DNA from: Roseomonas sp. KE2513
GTDB taxonomy: Bacteria; Pseudomonadota; Alphaproteobacteria; Acetobacterales; Acetobacteraceae
Assembly: GCF_016107305.1 (NCBI RefSeq)
Contig: NZ_RCVR01000009.1
Location: 148,257-212,256, forward strand
DNA: 64,000 nt
Reading direction: 5' to 3'
Part shown: positions 1 through 10,708 of the stretch, in pieces
How the letters are laid out: the number at the start of each line of letters is the position of its first letter
Numbering within the stretch: position 1 is the first letter of the stretch
Program-made: the position numbers and the translations under genes
Notes under the pieces: generated by a model
Database searches by the model: none
Seen by the model: the letters and a program-made list of their open reading frames with translations, nothing else
Told to the model about the DNA's origin: nothing

Positions 1-386
1 CGACAACACGGCTCCCGCAGCGCCCCCCGATTACGTCCCCGAAAGCGTCGGCGCCCCACGCGGAGACGGGGCGGCCGGGCCTCGAAGCAGCAGGCGCCGG
101 AACGCAGTGCCGCCCGTCAGCCACAACAAGGAACCAGACGGGAAAGGGGTTCAGAACCTGGTCCGACGCACCGGATGGGAGCGCCGCCAGACTTATCCGC
201 CATCCGGAACAAGATGCCGCAGTGCACAAAATTAACATTGGCTTATCGCTCGAAGTAACTGTGCGGTTATTTTGCTCCAGTGGCGAATCCGCCGTATTTT
301 GGCCCATGGTTTCGGGGACACCCCGGCCAGACCCGATCTCGTCCGTGACCCCCAGCGGACCTGCCAGCCGGAGGCAAACGCCTACT
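1..386. other. Non-coding leader upstream of pckA
   Basis: I see no convincing gene in this stretch. The part from about 225 to 300 is noticeably richer in A and T than its surroundings and probably holds the pckA promoter, but I cannot fix -35 and -10 boxes with confidence. A GGAGG ribosome binding site lies at 370-374, just before the pckA start chosen here. Confidence 0.5.
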
Positions 387-1991
<1,605 letters not shown>

Positions 1992-1998
1992 GCCACTG

Positions 1999-2027
1999 CA
2001 CTGGGGAAGGCTGCGCCTTCCCCAGTG
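1999..2027 (+). terminator. Intrinsic terminator-like hairpin after pckA
   Basis: A perfect 13-bp stem (CACTGGGGAAGGC pairing with GCCTTCCCCAGTG) with a TGC loop begins 8 bases after the pckA stop codon. There is no long T run, which is common for terminators in very GC-rich genomes. Confidence 0.75.
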
Positions 2028-2463
2028 TCCTCCCATGACCTGCTTCCGCGGCAGCCGGATGAAGGTCCAGGCCCACACCCCGGACGGAGTTCACGGCACC
2101 GTCTCGGATGGTCGCGACGGCCGCATCGCACGGATGCCGCACGCCCCCGCCACGACCCAATTGCGTCCGGAAGTCGAGCAACTGGTGCTATGCCACTTCC
2201 GTGAGGGTGACACTGTAGTCTAGAAGATCGCCCAGAGCTTCACGGCAGAAATGACATTCGGTTGGGCTTCCATCGTCCATGGCTGACATTCCCAACCGGC
2301 GGGAGGGGTCAGTCGACCAAGCCCCGGTCGCGGCGTCATCGTGGGAGCCTGGGCCGCAGGCCATGCACCCCGCCAGTGTGGAATCCTAACTCGGGGCCGA
2401 AGTCTCGCCAACCTGGCCACTCTGCCCCCCTGCTGTGCCGTGCCAGATCAAGGATGCCGATTT
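2028..2463. other. Intergenic stretch before the glycan block
   Basis: About 435 bases with no recognisable gene. A 62-codon open frame at 2035-2223 lacks a ribosome binding site and resembles nothing I know. The AAGGA at 2450-2454 is the ribosome binding site of the next gene; a promoter must lie somewhere here but I cannot place it. Confidence 0.4.
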
Positions 2464-3192
2464 ATGCCGTCCGTTGACATCGTCATTCCCGTCCTGAACG
2501 AAGAGAAGACCCTGTCACAAAACGTCGGCATGACGCAGGAATTCCTTCGCACGCTACCCGCTCCTTGGAACGAGGCCCGCCTGGTCATTGCGGACAACGG
2601 CTCCACGGACCGGACACAGGAGATCGCCCGCCAGCTCGTCGCGACCTCACCGGGCATCGGATACATCCGCCTGGAGGAGCGCGGCGTGGGCCGCGCACTG
2701 AAGAGGGCGTGGACGGAATCCACGGCCGACTTCGTTGGCTACATCGACCTCGACTTGGCCACGGACCTGAAGCACCTTCCGGAAGCGTTCACAGAACTGT
2801 CGAATGGTGCCGACATCGTCTATGGCAGCCGACTCGCACGCGGCGCCAAGGTTGTAGGCCGGACGTTGAAGCGCGAGGTCATCTCCCGGGTCTTCAACGC
2901 CATTCTCAAAATCTACGTCGGTGCTCGGTTCTCGGACGGCATGTGCGGCTTCAAGTTCCTTCGACGCGCTCATCTTCCGGCGCTGCTGGCCAACGGGGCC
3001 GAGAGCGACGGCTGGTTCTTTGCGACGGAGCTTCTGCTGGTGGGCCAGCGCCTGGGCCTGAAGCTGCACGAACTTCCGGTCCACTGGACCGATGACCCGG
3101 ACTCGCGCGTCCGTGTCGGCAAGCTGACCGCCGAGTATCTCAAGGCAATGAAGAAGCTGCGAGGCCGGCATATCGAACCGATTGCCAGATGA
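2464..3192 (+). CDS. Family 2 glycosyltransferase, polyprenyl-phosphate type
   Basis: A 242-residue GT-A fold transferase resembling dolichyl/undecaprenyl-phosphate sugar synthases, which move a sugar from a nucleotide donor to a lipid phosphate at the inner membrane face. The N-terminus VDIVIPVLNEE is the typical first strand; DNGSTDRT near 44-51, the metal-binding DLD at 95-97 and GSRLARG near 120 follow in the expected order. There is no C-terminal membrane domain. I start at ATG 2464, which has AAGGA 9 bases upstream; the frame extends to 2341 without family-like sequence. The stop overlaps the next start (ATGA), implying translational coupling to the aldo/keto reductase. The donor sugar cannot be told. 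Confidence 0.88.
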   Translation: MPSVDIVIPVLNEEKTLSQNVGMTQEFLRTLPAPWNEARLVIADNGSTDRTQEIARQLVATSPGIGYIRLEERGVGRALKRAWTESTADFVGYIDLDLATDLKHLPEAFTELSNGADIVYGSRLARGAKVVGRTLKREVISRVFNAILKIYVGARFSDGMCGFKFLRRAHLPALLANGAESDGWFFATELLLVGQRLGLKLHELPVHWTDDPDSRVRVGKLTAEYLKAMKKLRGRHIEPIAR

Positions 3193-4091
3193 TGCATGGA
3201 ATGACGCCCGTTCTCGGCACGGCGATGTGGGGATGGACGGTTGGGCGGGACCAAGCCTTCGCCTTGGCCGACACGTTCCACGCGATAGGCGGCCGCTGGT
3301 TCGACACGGCGTCCAATTACCCGATCGACGGGAATCCCGACCATTTCGGCTTGGCAGAGCACTGGCTCGCGGATTGGTTCACGAGCCGTGGTGCCGACGG
3401 CCAGGTCATCGTCAAGGTTGGGGCACTTCTGAACGACGGGTCCAATGCCTGTGATCTCAGTCCAGCAGGATTGAGGGCGCGGCTGGATGCAGCGCGCGAT
3501 CGTTTCGGCACGTCCCTCGGGGTGTTCTCTATCCATTGGGATGAACGAGATAATCTCGCGGAAATCGAGGGCAGCGTGGAGGTGCTGCGGCAGGCAGCAG
3601 CTGCGGGATATGGAATCGGTCTTTCGGGCATCCGGCACCCCCATCTTTACGCCGAGGCGCTTGGCGAACTTGGCTGGGGATGCTGGGTGCAGGTCAAGCA
3701 CAACGTCCTGTCGAGCCATGCGCTGGCGCATTACGAAGCCCTCCATGACCGAGGGCGCTTTCTCGCCTATGGGCTGAACGCCGGGGGCCTCAAGCTCGGT
3801 ACGGTGTATCAGGAGAACAACTCGGCCTATGTCCGCGACACCGCAGCCGGAAGCGACCTCTCGCGGTTTGAGGCCATGCTGCAATCCTGGAAAGGCATCC
3901 AACTCCTTCCCACAACCTTCAATGAGCTCGCCCTTGCCTATGCAGGCCTGAACCCACGGATCTCCGGCGTCCTGCTCGGCCCGAGCCGGACGGAACAGCT
4001 AACCGAGAGCATGAACTTCCTGGGACGGCTCGACCGGATCAGGGAAGATGCGTCCGTCAGGGAGCGCCTTGAGCGAGCCTTTGCCGCGTAA
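3189..4091 (+). CDS. Aldo/keto reductase family protein
   Basis: A 300-residue TIM-barrel oxidoreductase of the NAD(P)H-dependent aldo/keto reductase superfamily. The catalytic tetrad is visible in order: Asp39 in WFDTASNY, Tyr44, Lys76 in VIVKVG and His116 in FSIHWDE. Its start codon overlaps the stop of the glycosyltransferase gene, so the two are probably made together, and a large membrane protein follows 53 bp later. This suggests a role in making or modifying a sugar or glycan precursor rather than detoxification, but the substrate is unknown. A second ATG lies one codon in (3192); either could be used. Confidence 0.85.
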   Translation: MMHGMTPVLGTAMWGWTVGRDQAFALADTFHAIGGRWFDTASNYPIDGNPDHFGLAEHWLADWFTSRGADGQVIVKVGALLNDGSNACDLSPAGLRARLDAARDRFGTSLGVFSIHWDERDNLAEIEGSVEVLRQAAAAGYGIGLSGIRHPHLYAEALGELGWGCWVQVKHNVLSSHALAHYEALHDRGRFLAYGLNAGGLKLGTVYQENNSAYVRDTAAGSDLSRFEAMLQSWKGIQLLPTTFNELALAYAGLNPRISGVLLGPSRTEQLTESMNFLGRLDRIREDASVRERLERAFAA

Positions 4092-4144
4092 TTTCGGCAG
4101 CCACCCGGGCGGCGCAGGCTGCTGAACATCGCCGGCACCTAAGA

Positions 4145-6685
4145 ATGCCGGTGCCCAAAGGATCCGGGCCCTCCATGGCAGATCACCCAAACACCGCTCC
4201 TTCCCGGATTCCGGCTGCCAAGGCAGTCCTGCCGTCTTCGGACAAGACGCCGAGCCGCATGCGGCAAGCGATGTATCCGCTGGCGGCAATGCTCCTGCCC
4301 CTGCTCGCCTCCTTCTATTTCCTGCAGCTCTGGCGGCTCGATCTCTCCGTGCCGCTCGTTTACTGGATGGCGGACGAAATCTGGCAGTACGTGCTGACCA
4401 AGGCACTGAAGGACAACGGCTGGATTCTACAGAACGTCTTTCTCGGTGCGCCGGGAACGGCGAACTGGTCCTACCACATGGCCGCGCAGACCAGCGCCCT
4501 GCACTCCGTTCTTATGCTCGGGCTCATGCGGTTCATCGACGATGCCGTTCGTGTGCAGCAGGTCTACTACCTCATTAACTTCAGTCTTATCGGATTGTCC
4601 GGCTATCTTGCCAGCCGGGCCTTCGGCGTCGCGCGCATACTGGCCGTCCTCGTCGGACTGCTGTTCGCCTTCGTGAACATCCGCATCAATCTCCTGTTCT
4701 ATGCCTTCCTGGCGAACTACTTCATGATTCCGCTCTCGGTCATCCCGGTGATGTGGCTGATGCTCGGCCGCTTCGATCGCGCGCCGGCCGCCCAGGGCAC
4801 CAAGCGGATATGGCCGGCACTGCTCTCCCGCCGGTTCCTGACTGCCGTGCTGATTATTGCGCTAACGGCCGTTTCCGATGGTTATTACGCCTTCTTCACA
4901 CTGCTGCTGCTCGGCTACGCCATCGCCGTTAACATGATCGGCGGGACTGGATCCCGCCTCGTCACCATCGTCACCGGCGTCGTTCTGTGCGCCACCATCC
5001 TGGTGGCGGCCACGACATTGATGGCCCCGCTACAGCGTTATCAGGATGCCAACCACGAGGAGTTCTACCCCAACGGGGTGATCGATCCCTCCCTGGTCAA
5101 GCGGCCTTTCGAGGCGGAGGTCTACAGCCCCAGCCTCAAACTGCTCGTCGCGCCCAATCCCAACCATCGCATTCCGGCCCTGGGGCGGCTTGGTAAAACC
5201 CTGATCGACAGCAGCGATGACGCGCGGAAATACCGCATCGGCACCCCCGCCGTGTCGCTGGGCCTGTTGGCCTCGCTCCTGCTGTTCGGCAGCCTGCTCT
5301 GGCTGCTGGTGCCACGGCGGCGCATGCCGGTATCCATGGCACCGGAAACCGTGCTTGTTATCGGCGCCTTCGCCTCGGCCGCCGCTTTTGTTCTCCTGAC
5401 CTGCACGTCAGGCGGACTCGGCACCCTTGTAGCGATGCTTTACCCCGCCATTCGCGCCTACGACCGTTTCCCGCTCTACCTGATCATCATCCTCCTGATC
5501 GGAGGTGCCTATGCCGCTACCCGCCTGCGCCGCCATCTGTCGCCGCGGTGGCGGGCCGTGTTCACCGCCGCCATCGTCGTGATCGCCCTTCTCGGCCTCT
5601 TCGATGAAGTACCTGGCGATTCCCTGAAATACAGCCCTGAAACGCGGGCCAGATTCCTGGCCGAGCGCGAGGTCGTCGGGCAGATCGAGCAGCAGGCCGG
5701 CCCCGGCGCCATGATCTACCAGTACCCGTTCTCTCAATACCTGACGGACAATCGTTATTATGGCTGGGGCTCCTTCGCTCAGCTTCGCCTCTACCTCCAC
5801 TCGCACGCGCTTCGCTGGAGCAACGGCGCGTCGAAGAACAGCGCGGTGGATCTCTGGCACATGCGGCTTGCCGAGAGGCCTCTCTCCGCAATCGTTGAGG
5901 AGGCCCGGCGCGTCGGCTTCGCCGGGTTCGTCGTGGACCGTCTGGTCATCAAGGACCCCGAATACGCGATACTTCGCCATGACCTGGTCGCCATGCTCGG
6001 CGAGCCGGAAATCGAGAACGACACCGCGCGCTTGGCCTATTGGCGGCTGCCGTCGCCCGGATACCGGATCATCATGGACGAGCGCTTCCGCCGCGCCGAC
6101 GCACTGGTGGTGCTGGACAAGAACCTGTCCAACTGGGTCGCGCCACCAGCCTCCATCGATATGCCGGCGCTGGCTGCAACCCTTCAGGGCCATACGGCAG
6201 CGTTGCCCCTGACGCTGACGCGCAGCGCTCATCCCGCGGTTTTCACCGATGAGGCTGTCCTGACCCGCGGTAACGGATGGGCAAATGTAACCCCTTCGGC
6301 CGATCTGAAGGGAAGCGTCAGCTGTGCGGTCGCACCTGTTGCCATGGCCGACATCCCCGCTACTTCGGTGACGCTCACGGTCACCAACGCCTCCTCCTTC
6401 ATCTGGTTCATAGGCGCGGGCCCTGCCCCGATCACCGTCGGCGCTCACCTTCTGGACGGCTCGGGAAATATCGTACCGACCGGCCAATCCTTCCGCCTTG
6501 GCGTGAGTGCCGAGTTGCGCCCAGGTTCAAGCGCACAGTTCACCGTCCCGCTTGCAGCGCTCGACCTCGCTGCCGTGCAATCGCGCGGCGAGGAGATGAC
6601 CGTCGCCTTCAGACTCCTGCAGGAAGGCAACGTCTGGTTCGGCGATGATGCCGCCGGGACATGCCGCCTAGCGGTGCGCCCGTGA
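4145..6685 (+). CDS. Large multi-span membrane protein, GT-C/YfhO-like
   Basis: An 846-residue protein with many hydrophobic segments (roughly residues 40-60, 120-215, 235-285, 375-400, 410-460 and 475-490), then a soluble C-terminal half from about residue 500 ending in a beta-rich domain after about 680. The acidic YWMADEIWQY in the first loop and the overall shape resemble GT-C-fold glycosyltransferases or YfhO-type proteins that use lipid-linked sugars on the periplasmic side. It follows a polyprenyl-phosphate glycosyltransferase and an aldo/keto reductase, which supports a lipid-linked sugar role, but I do not recognise a characterised family. ATG 4175 (AAAGGA 12 bases upstream) is an equally good start. 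A hairpin at 6744-6781 probably ends the transcript. Confidence 0.7.
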   Translation: MPVPKGSGPSMADHPNTAPSRIPAAKAVLPSSDKTPSRMRQAMYPLAAMLLPLLASFYFLQLWRLDLSVPLVYWMADEIWQYVLTKALKDNGWILQNVFLGAPGTANWSYHMAAQTSALHSVLMLGLMRFIDDAVRVQQVYYLINFSLIGLSGYLASRAFGVARILAVLVGLLFAFVNIRINLLFYAFLANYFMIPLSVIPVMWLMLGRFDRAPAAQGTKRIWPALLSRRFLTAVLIIALTAVSDGYYAFFTLLLLGYAIAVNMIGGTGSRLVTIVTGVVLCATILVAATTLMAPLQRYQDANHEEFYPNGVIDPSLVKRPFEAEVYSPSLKLLVAPNPNHRIPALGRLGKTLIDSSDDARKYRIGTPAVSLGLLASLLLFGSLLWLLVPRRRMPVSMAPETVLVIGAFASAAAFVLLTCTSGGLGTLVAMLYPAIRAYDRFPLYLIIILLIGGAYAATRLRRHLSPRWRAVFTAAIVVIALLGLFDEVPGDSLKYSPETRARFLAEREVVGQIEQQAGPGAMIYQYPFSQYLTDNRYYGWGSFAQLRLYLHSHALRWSNGASKNSAVDLWHMRLAERPLSAIVEEARRVGFAGFVVDRLVIKDPEYAILRHDLVAMLGEPEIENDTARLAYWRLPSPGYRIIMDERFRRADALVVLDKNLSNWVAPPASIDMPALAATLQGHTAALPLTLTRSAHPAVFTDEAVLTRGNGWANVTPSADLKGSVSCAVAPVAMADIPATSVTLTVTNASSFIWFIGAGPAPITVGAHLLDGSGNIVPTGQSFRLGVSAELRPGSSAQFTVPLAALDLAAVQSRGEEMTVAFRLLQEGNVWFGDDAAGTCRLAVRP

Positions 6686-6743
6686 ACACAGCCGGACCGG
6701 CGCGCCGCCGGAGGAGATCCTCGGCGCGCCATCGCGCCGGGCC

Positions 6744-6781
6744 GAAGAACGCGCCCAACCGGGGCTGACGCGCCGTTCTTC
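6744..6781. terminator. Bidirectional terminator-like hairpin
   Basis: GAAGAACG-CGC pairs with GCG-C-CGTTCTTC (11 bp with one bulged base) between the converging 3' ends of the membrane protein and the M20 peptidase. It is one of only two convergent gaps with room that lacks the large four-hairpin repeat. Confidence 0.6.
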
Positions 6782-6798
6782 GTCCACCGGGTCTGCCG

Positions 6799-7998
6799 CT
6801 AAACCTCCATTCCAGCCGTCTGCAGCAGCGTCGCGAAGGCAAGCTGCATGTCGTGCAGCGTCTGCGCCGGCTCCACGTCCACCCACTCATCCAGCGTATG
6901 CGCCCCGGCGCCCGCGCCCGCGCTCACGGCGATCCCAGGGATGCCGAGCGAGATCGGGATGCTCGCATCCGTGGAACTCGCGACCACCTTCGGCGAGAAG
7001 CCCAGCGCCTTCGCCGCCGCCGTCGCATTCGCCACCAGCTCGCTGCTCCGGTCGATGGCCCCCGCCGGCCGGTCGCCGATCTTCTTCAGCTCCACCGTCA
7101 CGGCGCCCTTGGCGGTGCTCCGCGCGGCGTTCTCCGCCTCTACCGAGCGCTGCACCACCTCCTTGAAGGCCCGGTCGATCCGCGTCAGCTCCTCCGCGGA
7201 ATCCGAGCGCAGGTCCACCTCCACCCACACCTCATTGGGAATGGAGTTCACGGAGGTCCCGCCCCCGATCACGCTCGCGCTGAAGGTCGTCCGCGGCTCC
7301 GCCGGCACCTCGATGCGCGACAGCCCCGCCATCGTTTCCGCAAGCGCGAAGGAGGGGCTGACGACACCGAAATCCATGAAGCTGTGCCCACCAGGGCCGC
7401 GGAAGGTCACGCGATACCTCAGCGAGCCCGTCGCGCCCGAGACGATCGTTCCCATCCCCATCGGCCCCTCGACCGAGATGAAGGCTGCGATCCGCCCCGC
7501 ATAACGCCCCTTGGTGAACAGGAACCGCACGCCGCGCAGGTCGCCCAGCCCCTCCTCGCCAACATTTCCGACGAACAGGATGTCATGCTTCGTCCGCACC
7601 CCCGCCGCATCCATCGCGCGCAGGAAGGCGAGGTTCATCGCGAGGCTGCGCGTGTCGTCACCCACGCCCGGCGCGTAGAGCCGCGTGCCCTCCCGCCGCA
7701 CCCTAAGATCCGTGCCGGCGGGAAATACCGTGTCCAGATGCGCGGCCACGACGATGAGCGACCCGTTTCCGAGCCCCCGCCGCAAGCCCATCACATTTCC
7801 CTCGGCGTCCATCTCGCAGTCCTCGAGACTCGCCTCGCGCAGCATCTCGAGATAGGCCCGCCCGCGCTCCTCCTCGCCGAAGAAAGGGGCCGGAATCTCT
7901 GTCAGCCGGATGATCTCCTCAACGAACCGCTCGTGCCCGGCCGAGAGATGCCGCAGCGCCTCCCGATACACGGCACTTCCCATCACCTGCTCGACCAT
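6799..7998 (-). CDS. M20 family metallopeptidase, PepT-like
   Basis: A 399-residue zinc-dependent exopeptidase of the M20/M25/M40 clan, probably cytoplasmic, releasing amino acids from small peptides or acylated amino acids. The metal ligands are visible: HLD at 87-89, the bridging Asp in GVGDD near 115 and the catalytic EE at 148-149, followed by the lid-domain motif GPGGHSFMD. I start at ATG 7998 because GGAGGG stands 4 bases before it; longer readings of the frame would run into repeat copy A and are not credible. Its upstream region therefore abuts repeat A. The substrate cannot be told. Confidence 0.87.
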   Translation of the reverse strand: MVEQVMGSAVYREALRHLSAGHERFVEEIIRLTEIPAPFFGEEERGRAYLEMLREASLEDCEMDAEGNVMGLRRGLGNGSLIVVAAHLDTVFPAGTDLRVRREGTRLYAPGVGDDTRSLAMNLAFLRAMDAAGVRTKHDILFVGNVGEEGLGDLRGVRFLFTKGRYAGRIAAFISVEGPMGMGTIVSGATGSLRYRVTFRGPGGHSFMDFGVVSPSFALAETMAGLSRIEVPAEPRTTFSASVIGGGTSVNSIPNEVWVEVDLRSDSAEELTRIDRAFKEVVQRSVEAENAARSTAKGAVTVELKKIGDRPAGAIDRSSELVANATAAAKALGFSPKVVASSTDASIPISLGIPGIAVSAGAGAGAHTLDEWVDVEPAQTLHDMQLAFATLLQTAGMEV

Positions 7999-8062
7999 CA
8001 GACCCTCCGGCATATCATCCCCGCCCATGCGACGCGCGATCCGGGTTGTCCAGCCTGGGGGC

Positions 8063-8331
8063 GGCGCTGGTGACGCTGGGGAGAGGAAGAAGGAATTCTT
8101 CCTCTCCCCGGCCCCCTCACCATCATCTTTTTCTTCAGGTTTGAAATGCCCTGCGGCCGGTGCGCCTCGGGTCATGGGTCCGAGGCGACTGCACACACAG
8201 GAAGGGCACAGGGAAAGAACCAACCCCCGATCACCGCATCCGCGAAGCCAGATGGGGATCCAAGGGCCTCAGGCCCTTGGCGGGAGAGGTCCGGAGAGGG
8301 CAGCGCCCTCTCCGGGGCCACCAGCACCGTC
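8063..8331 (+). repeat. Four-hairpin dispersed repeat, copy A
   Basis: Complete copy of the repeat described in the findings. Hairpin 1 (8078-8109) is a perfect 14-bp stem GGGGAGAGGAAGAA closed by a GGAA loop; a pyrimidine-rich CATCATCTTTTTCTTC follows; hairpin 2 (about 8165-8186) is CGCCTCGG with CCGAGGCG; hairpin 3 (8260-8280) is CCAAGGGCC/GGCCCTTGG; hairpin 4 (8291-8315) is CCGGAGAGGGC with GCCCTCTCCGG. The ends carry an imperfect inverted pair, GGCGCTGGTGAC at 8063 and CCACCAGCACC at 8318. Unlike the other copies it overlaps a gene: the guaD reading frame enters hairpin 4 and stops in hairpin 3. Confidence 0.9.
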
Positions 8332-9633
8332 GCGATCATGCGCGAGGCGCCCGGCGACGTAGGTCGCCCGCACAGCCCGTTCGTCACCGAGAGCGGTGAG
8401 GGCGAAGAGCGTATCCGCCAGGTCCGGGGAGCGCCCGGTGCGCAGCGCGAGTTCCGGCGTCGCGCGCGGGTCGAGCACAACCAAGTCCGCTTCCAGGCCG
8501 GGGGCCAGGTTGCCGATCCGGTCCTCCAGCCGAAGGGCCGCGGCACCGCCCTGGGTGGCCAACCAAAAGGCTTGTGCGGGGTGCAGTCGGGCGCCACGAA
8601 GCCGCGCGACCTTGTAGGCGTCGCCGAGGGTGCGGAGGGTGGACAGGCCCGTGCCCGCGCCGACATCGCTGCCCAACCCAACGCGCACCCCGGCCGCCGC
8701 CGCGTCGTGCAGCCGGAACAGCCCGCTGCCGAGGAAGAGGTTGGAGCTGGGGCAATGGGCAACGCCGCAGCCGGTGCCGCGCAGGGCGGAGAGGTCGCCC
8801 TCGGTGACGTGCACGGCGTGGCCCATCACGGCGCGGGGCCCGGCAAGGCCGGCGCGGGCGTAGACGTCGAGATAGGACGAGGCGGCAGGGAAGAGTTCCC
8901 GCACCCAGGCGATCTCGTCCTCGGTTTCGCAGAGATGGGTCTGCACGTAGGTGCCGGGATTCTCGTGCCAGAGCCTGCCCGCCGCCTCCAGCGCGGCATC
9001 GGTGCAGGCCGGAGCGAAGCGGGGCGTGATGGCATAGAGCAGCCGCCCACGGCCGTGCCAGCGCCCGATCAGGCGGCGCGTGGCGGGAATGCCGTGGTCC
9101 TCGCCGTCACGGAGCTCGGGCGGCGCGTTGCGGTCCATTAGCACCTTGCCCGCGACGAGGCGCAGGCCCAGGCGGTCGGCCGCGGCGAAGAGGGCGTCGG
9201 CCGAGTGCTCGTGCACCGTGCAGTAGACGGCGGCGGTGGTGGTGCCGGCGCGCAGCAGCGCTTGTAGGAAAAGGGCGGCGATGCGCGCGCAATGGGCGGG
9301 ATCGGCGAAGCCGGCCTCGGTCGGGTAGGTGTAACGGGCGAGCCAGTCGAGCAGCGTCTCCCCATAGGCGCCGGTCATCTCGAGCTGGGGGTAGTGGACA
9401 TGCGTGTCCACGAAGCCGGGGCCGATGATGCCGTCGGGGTAGTGATGCACGGGCATGTCGCCGGGGTGGCGCGGGCGCTCGGCGGCGTGGTCGCCGATGG
9501 CGGCGATCCGGCCGTCCCGCATCACCACCAGCGCGTCCGGCCAGTGGATCAGGGCGCCGTCCGGGTCGCCCTCGAAGGGGTTGTGGCGAAAGGCGAAGGC
9601 GGGGCCGCGAAGAGCGAGGGCGGGGCCGTTCAT
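8269..9633 (-). CDS. guaD: Guanine deaminase
   Basis: A 454-residue amidohydrolase that hydrolyses guanine to xanthine and ammonia in purine salvage or breakdown. PGFVDTHVHYP at 72-82 supplies the first two metal ligands, and the order TYPTEAGF, TVHEHS, THLCETEDE, MGHAVHVTEGD, HCPSSNLFLGSGLF and LGSDVGAGTGLS is the GuaD pattern. I start at ATG 9633; the frame upstream is featureless. The last 19 or so residues, from GAGGPGEGAA onward, together with the stop codon, are encoded by repeat copy A, so this C-terminus was acquired when the repeat inserted. A Bug receptor gene diverges 107 bp upstream. The family call is firm. Confidence 0.93.
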   Translation of the reverse strand: MNGPALALRGPAFAFRHNPFEGDPDGALIHWPDALVVMRDGRIAAIGDHAAERPRHPGDMPVHHYPDGIIGPGFVDTHVHYPQLEMTGAYGETLLDWLARYTYPTEAGFADPAHCARIAALFLQALLRAGTTTAAVYCTVHEHSADALFAAADRLGLRLVAGKVLMDRNAPPELRDGEDHGIPATRRLIGRWHGRGRLLYAITPRFAPACTDAALEAAGRLWHENPGTYVQTHLCETEDEIAWVRELFPAASSYLDVYARAGLAGPRAVMGHAVHVTEGDLSALRGTGCGVAHCPSSNLFLGSGLFRLHDAAAAGVRVGLGSDVGAGTGLSTLRTLGDAYKVARLRGARLHPAQAFWLATQGGAAALRLEDRIGNLAPGLEADLVVLDPRATPELALRTGRSPDLADTLFALTALGDERAVRATYVAGRLAHDRDGAGGPGEGAALSGPLPPRA

Positions 9634-9740
9634 GCGGCGCGCCGGCGGATGGCGCGGCTCGGTTGCACGATCGGGTGAGAGACGGTTGCGGCGGCACCGC
9701 GCCCGTGGCCCTTTGAGGGCAGACCAGGACGGAAACCGCC

Positions 9741-10697
9741 ATGCAACGCCGCCATATCCTGCCACTCCTCGCCGCGCCCGCGCTGATCGGCCGGGCCGCC
9801 GCCCAGGGGAGGACCATCACCCTCGTCGTGCCCTATGCGGCGGGCGGCGGCACGGACATCGTGGCGCGCGAGCTGCTGCCGATGCTCATCGAGCAGACGG
9901 GGCAGAACGTGGTCATCGACAACCGCGGCGGCGCGGCCGGGCATGTCGGCGCCGTTTCCGTCACGCGCGCGAGGCCGGACGGGCTGACGCTTCTCTTCGC
10001 GGTCTCGACCAACATCGTGGTGAACCCGCACCTGCAGCGCAACGACCGGACGGACCTCTCCACCGCCCTCGTGCCGGTGGCGAAGGTGAGTTCCTACCAG
10101 TACCTGCTGGTGATCGACCCGCGCGTGCCCGCGAACAACCTGCAGGAGCTGATCGCGGCGGGGAAGAAGCCCAACGCGGGCTTCACCTATTCCTCGGCCG
10201 GGGTGGGATCGAACAACCATCTCGCCGGGCTGCTCTTCTCCGAGGCGGCGGGGGTGCCGATGGAGCACATCTCCTATCGCGGCACGGCGCCGGCGCTGCA
10301 GGACGTGGTGGCGGGGCGGGTGACGATGAACTTCTCCTCCCCCTCCCCCGCCATTCCGCTGGCGCGGGACGGGCGGCTGCGGCCGATCGCGGTGACGGGC
10401 GAGCGGCGGCTGCCCTCCATGCCGGAGATCCCGACCCTGGCCGAGGCAGGCCTGCCCGGCATCGTCATCCTCGGCTGGCACGGCATCTTCGCGCCCGCCG
10501 GCACCCCGGACGCCGAGTTGGACCGGCTGGAGGCGGCGGTGGACCGCGCCATCCGCGATCCCCGCTTCGCCCGCAGCCTGGAGCGCGACGGGCTGGAGCT
10601 CTCGCCCCAGCCGCGCAAGGAGTTCGCCCAGGCCGTAAAGGAGGAATACGCCTTCTGGGGCCGCAAGGCGCGGGAGCTGGACCTGAAGGCGGAGTAG
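9741..10697 (+). CDS. Tripartite tricarboxylate transporter receptor (Bug/TctC)
   Basis: A 318-residue periplasmic binding protein. Residues 1-22 form a signal peptide ending at AAAQ; the mature part starts TITLVVPYAAGGGTDIVAR, the hallmark Bug N-terminus, and contains YSSAGVGSNNHLAG and SYRGTAPALQDVVAG in the usual positions. Such receptors bind carboxylates or other small organic molecules and deliver them to TctAB-type membrane partners. No tctA or tctB gene is nearby, so this is an orphan, as is common in Roseomonas and Bordetella relatives. It is divergent from guaD and ends 11 bp from the 3' end of the next gene. The ligand is unknown. Confidence 0.93.
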   Translation: MQRRHILPLLAAPALIGRAAAQGRTITLVVPYAAGGGTDIVARELLPMLIEQTGQNVVIDNRGGAAGHVGAVSVTRARPDGLTLLFAVSTNIVVNPHLQRNDRTDLSTALVPVAKVSSYQYLLVIDPRVPANNLQELIAAGKKPNAGFTYSSAGVGSNNHLAGLLFSEAAGVPMEHISYRGTAPALQDVVAGRVTMNFSSPSPAIPLARDGRLRPIAVTGERRLPSMPEIPTLAEAGLPGIVILGWHGIFAPAGTPDAELDRLEAAVDRAIRDPRFARSLERDGLELSPQPRKEFAQAVKEEYAFWGRKARELDLKAE

Positions 10698-10708
10698 GCG
10701 CCTCCGCA

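Noticed and set aside
2035..2223. A small ORF between pckA and the glycosyltransferase gene
   Set aside because: No ribosome binding site, no recognisable composition, and it begins next to the pckA terminator.
6853..8073. A 406-codon plus-strand frame over the M20 peptidase
   Set aside because: It is the antisense of a clearly conserved peptidase and rich in His/Arg, as expected for an antisense shadow.
8069..8300. Short proteins encoded in the repeats (with RKNSFFLSP or WGSKGLRPLAG)
   Set aside because: The peptide strings recur in every copy because the DNA repeats; they run across hairpins in varying frames and are not genes.
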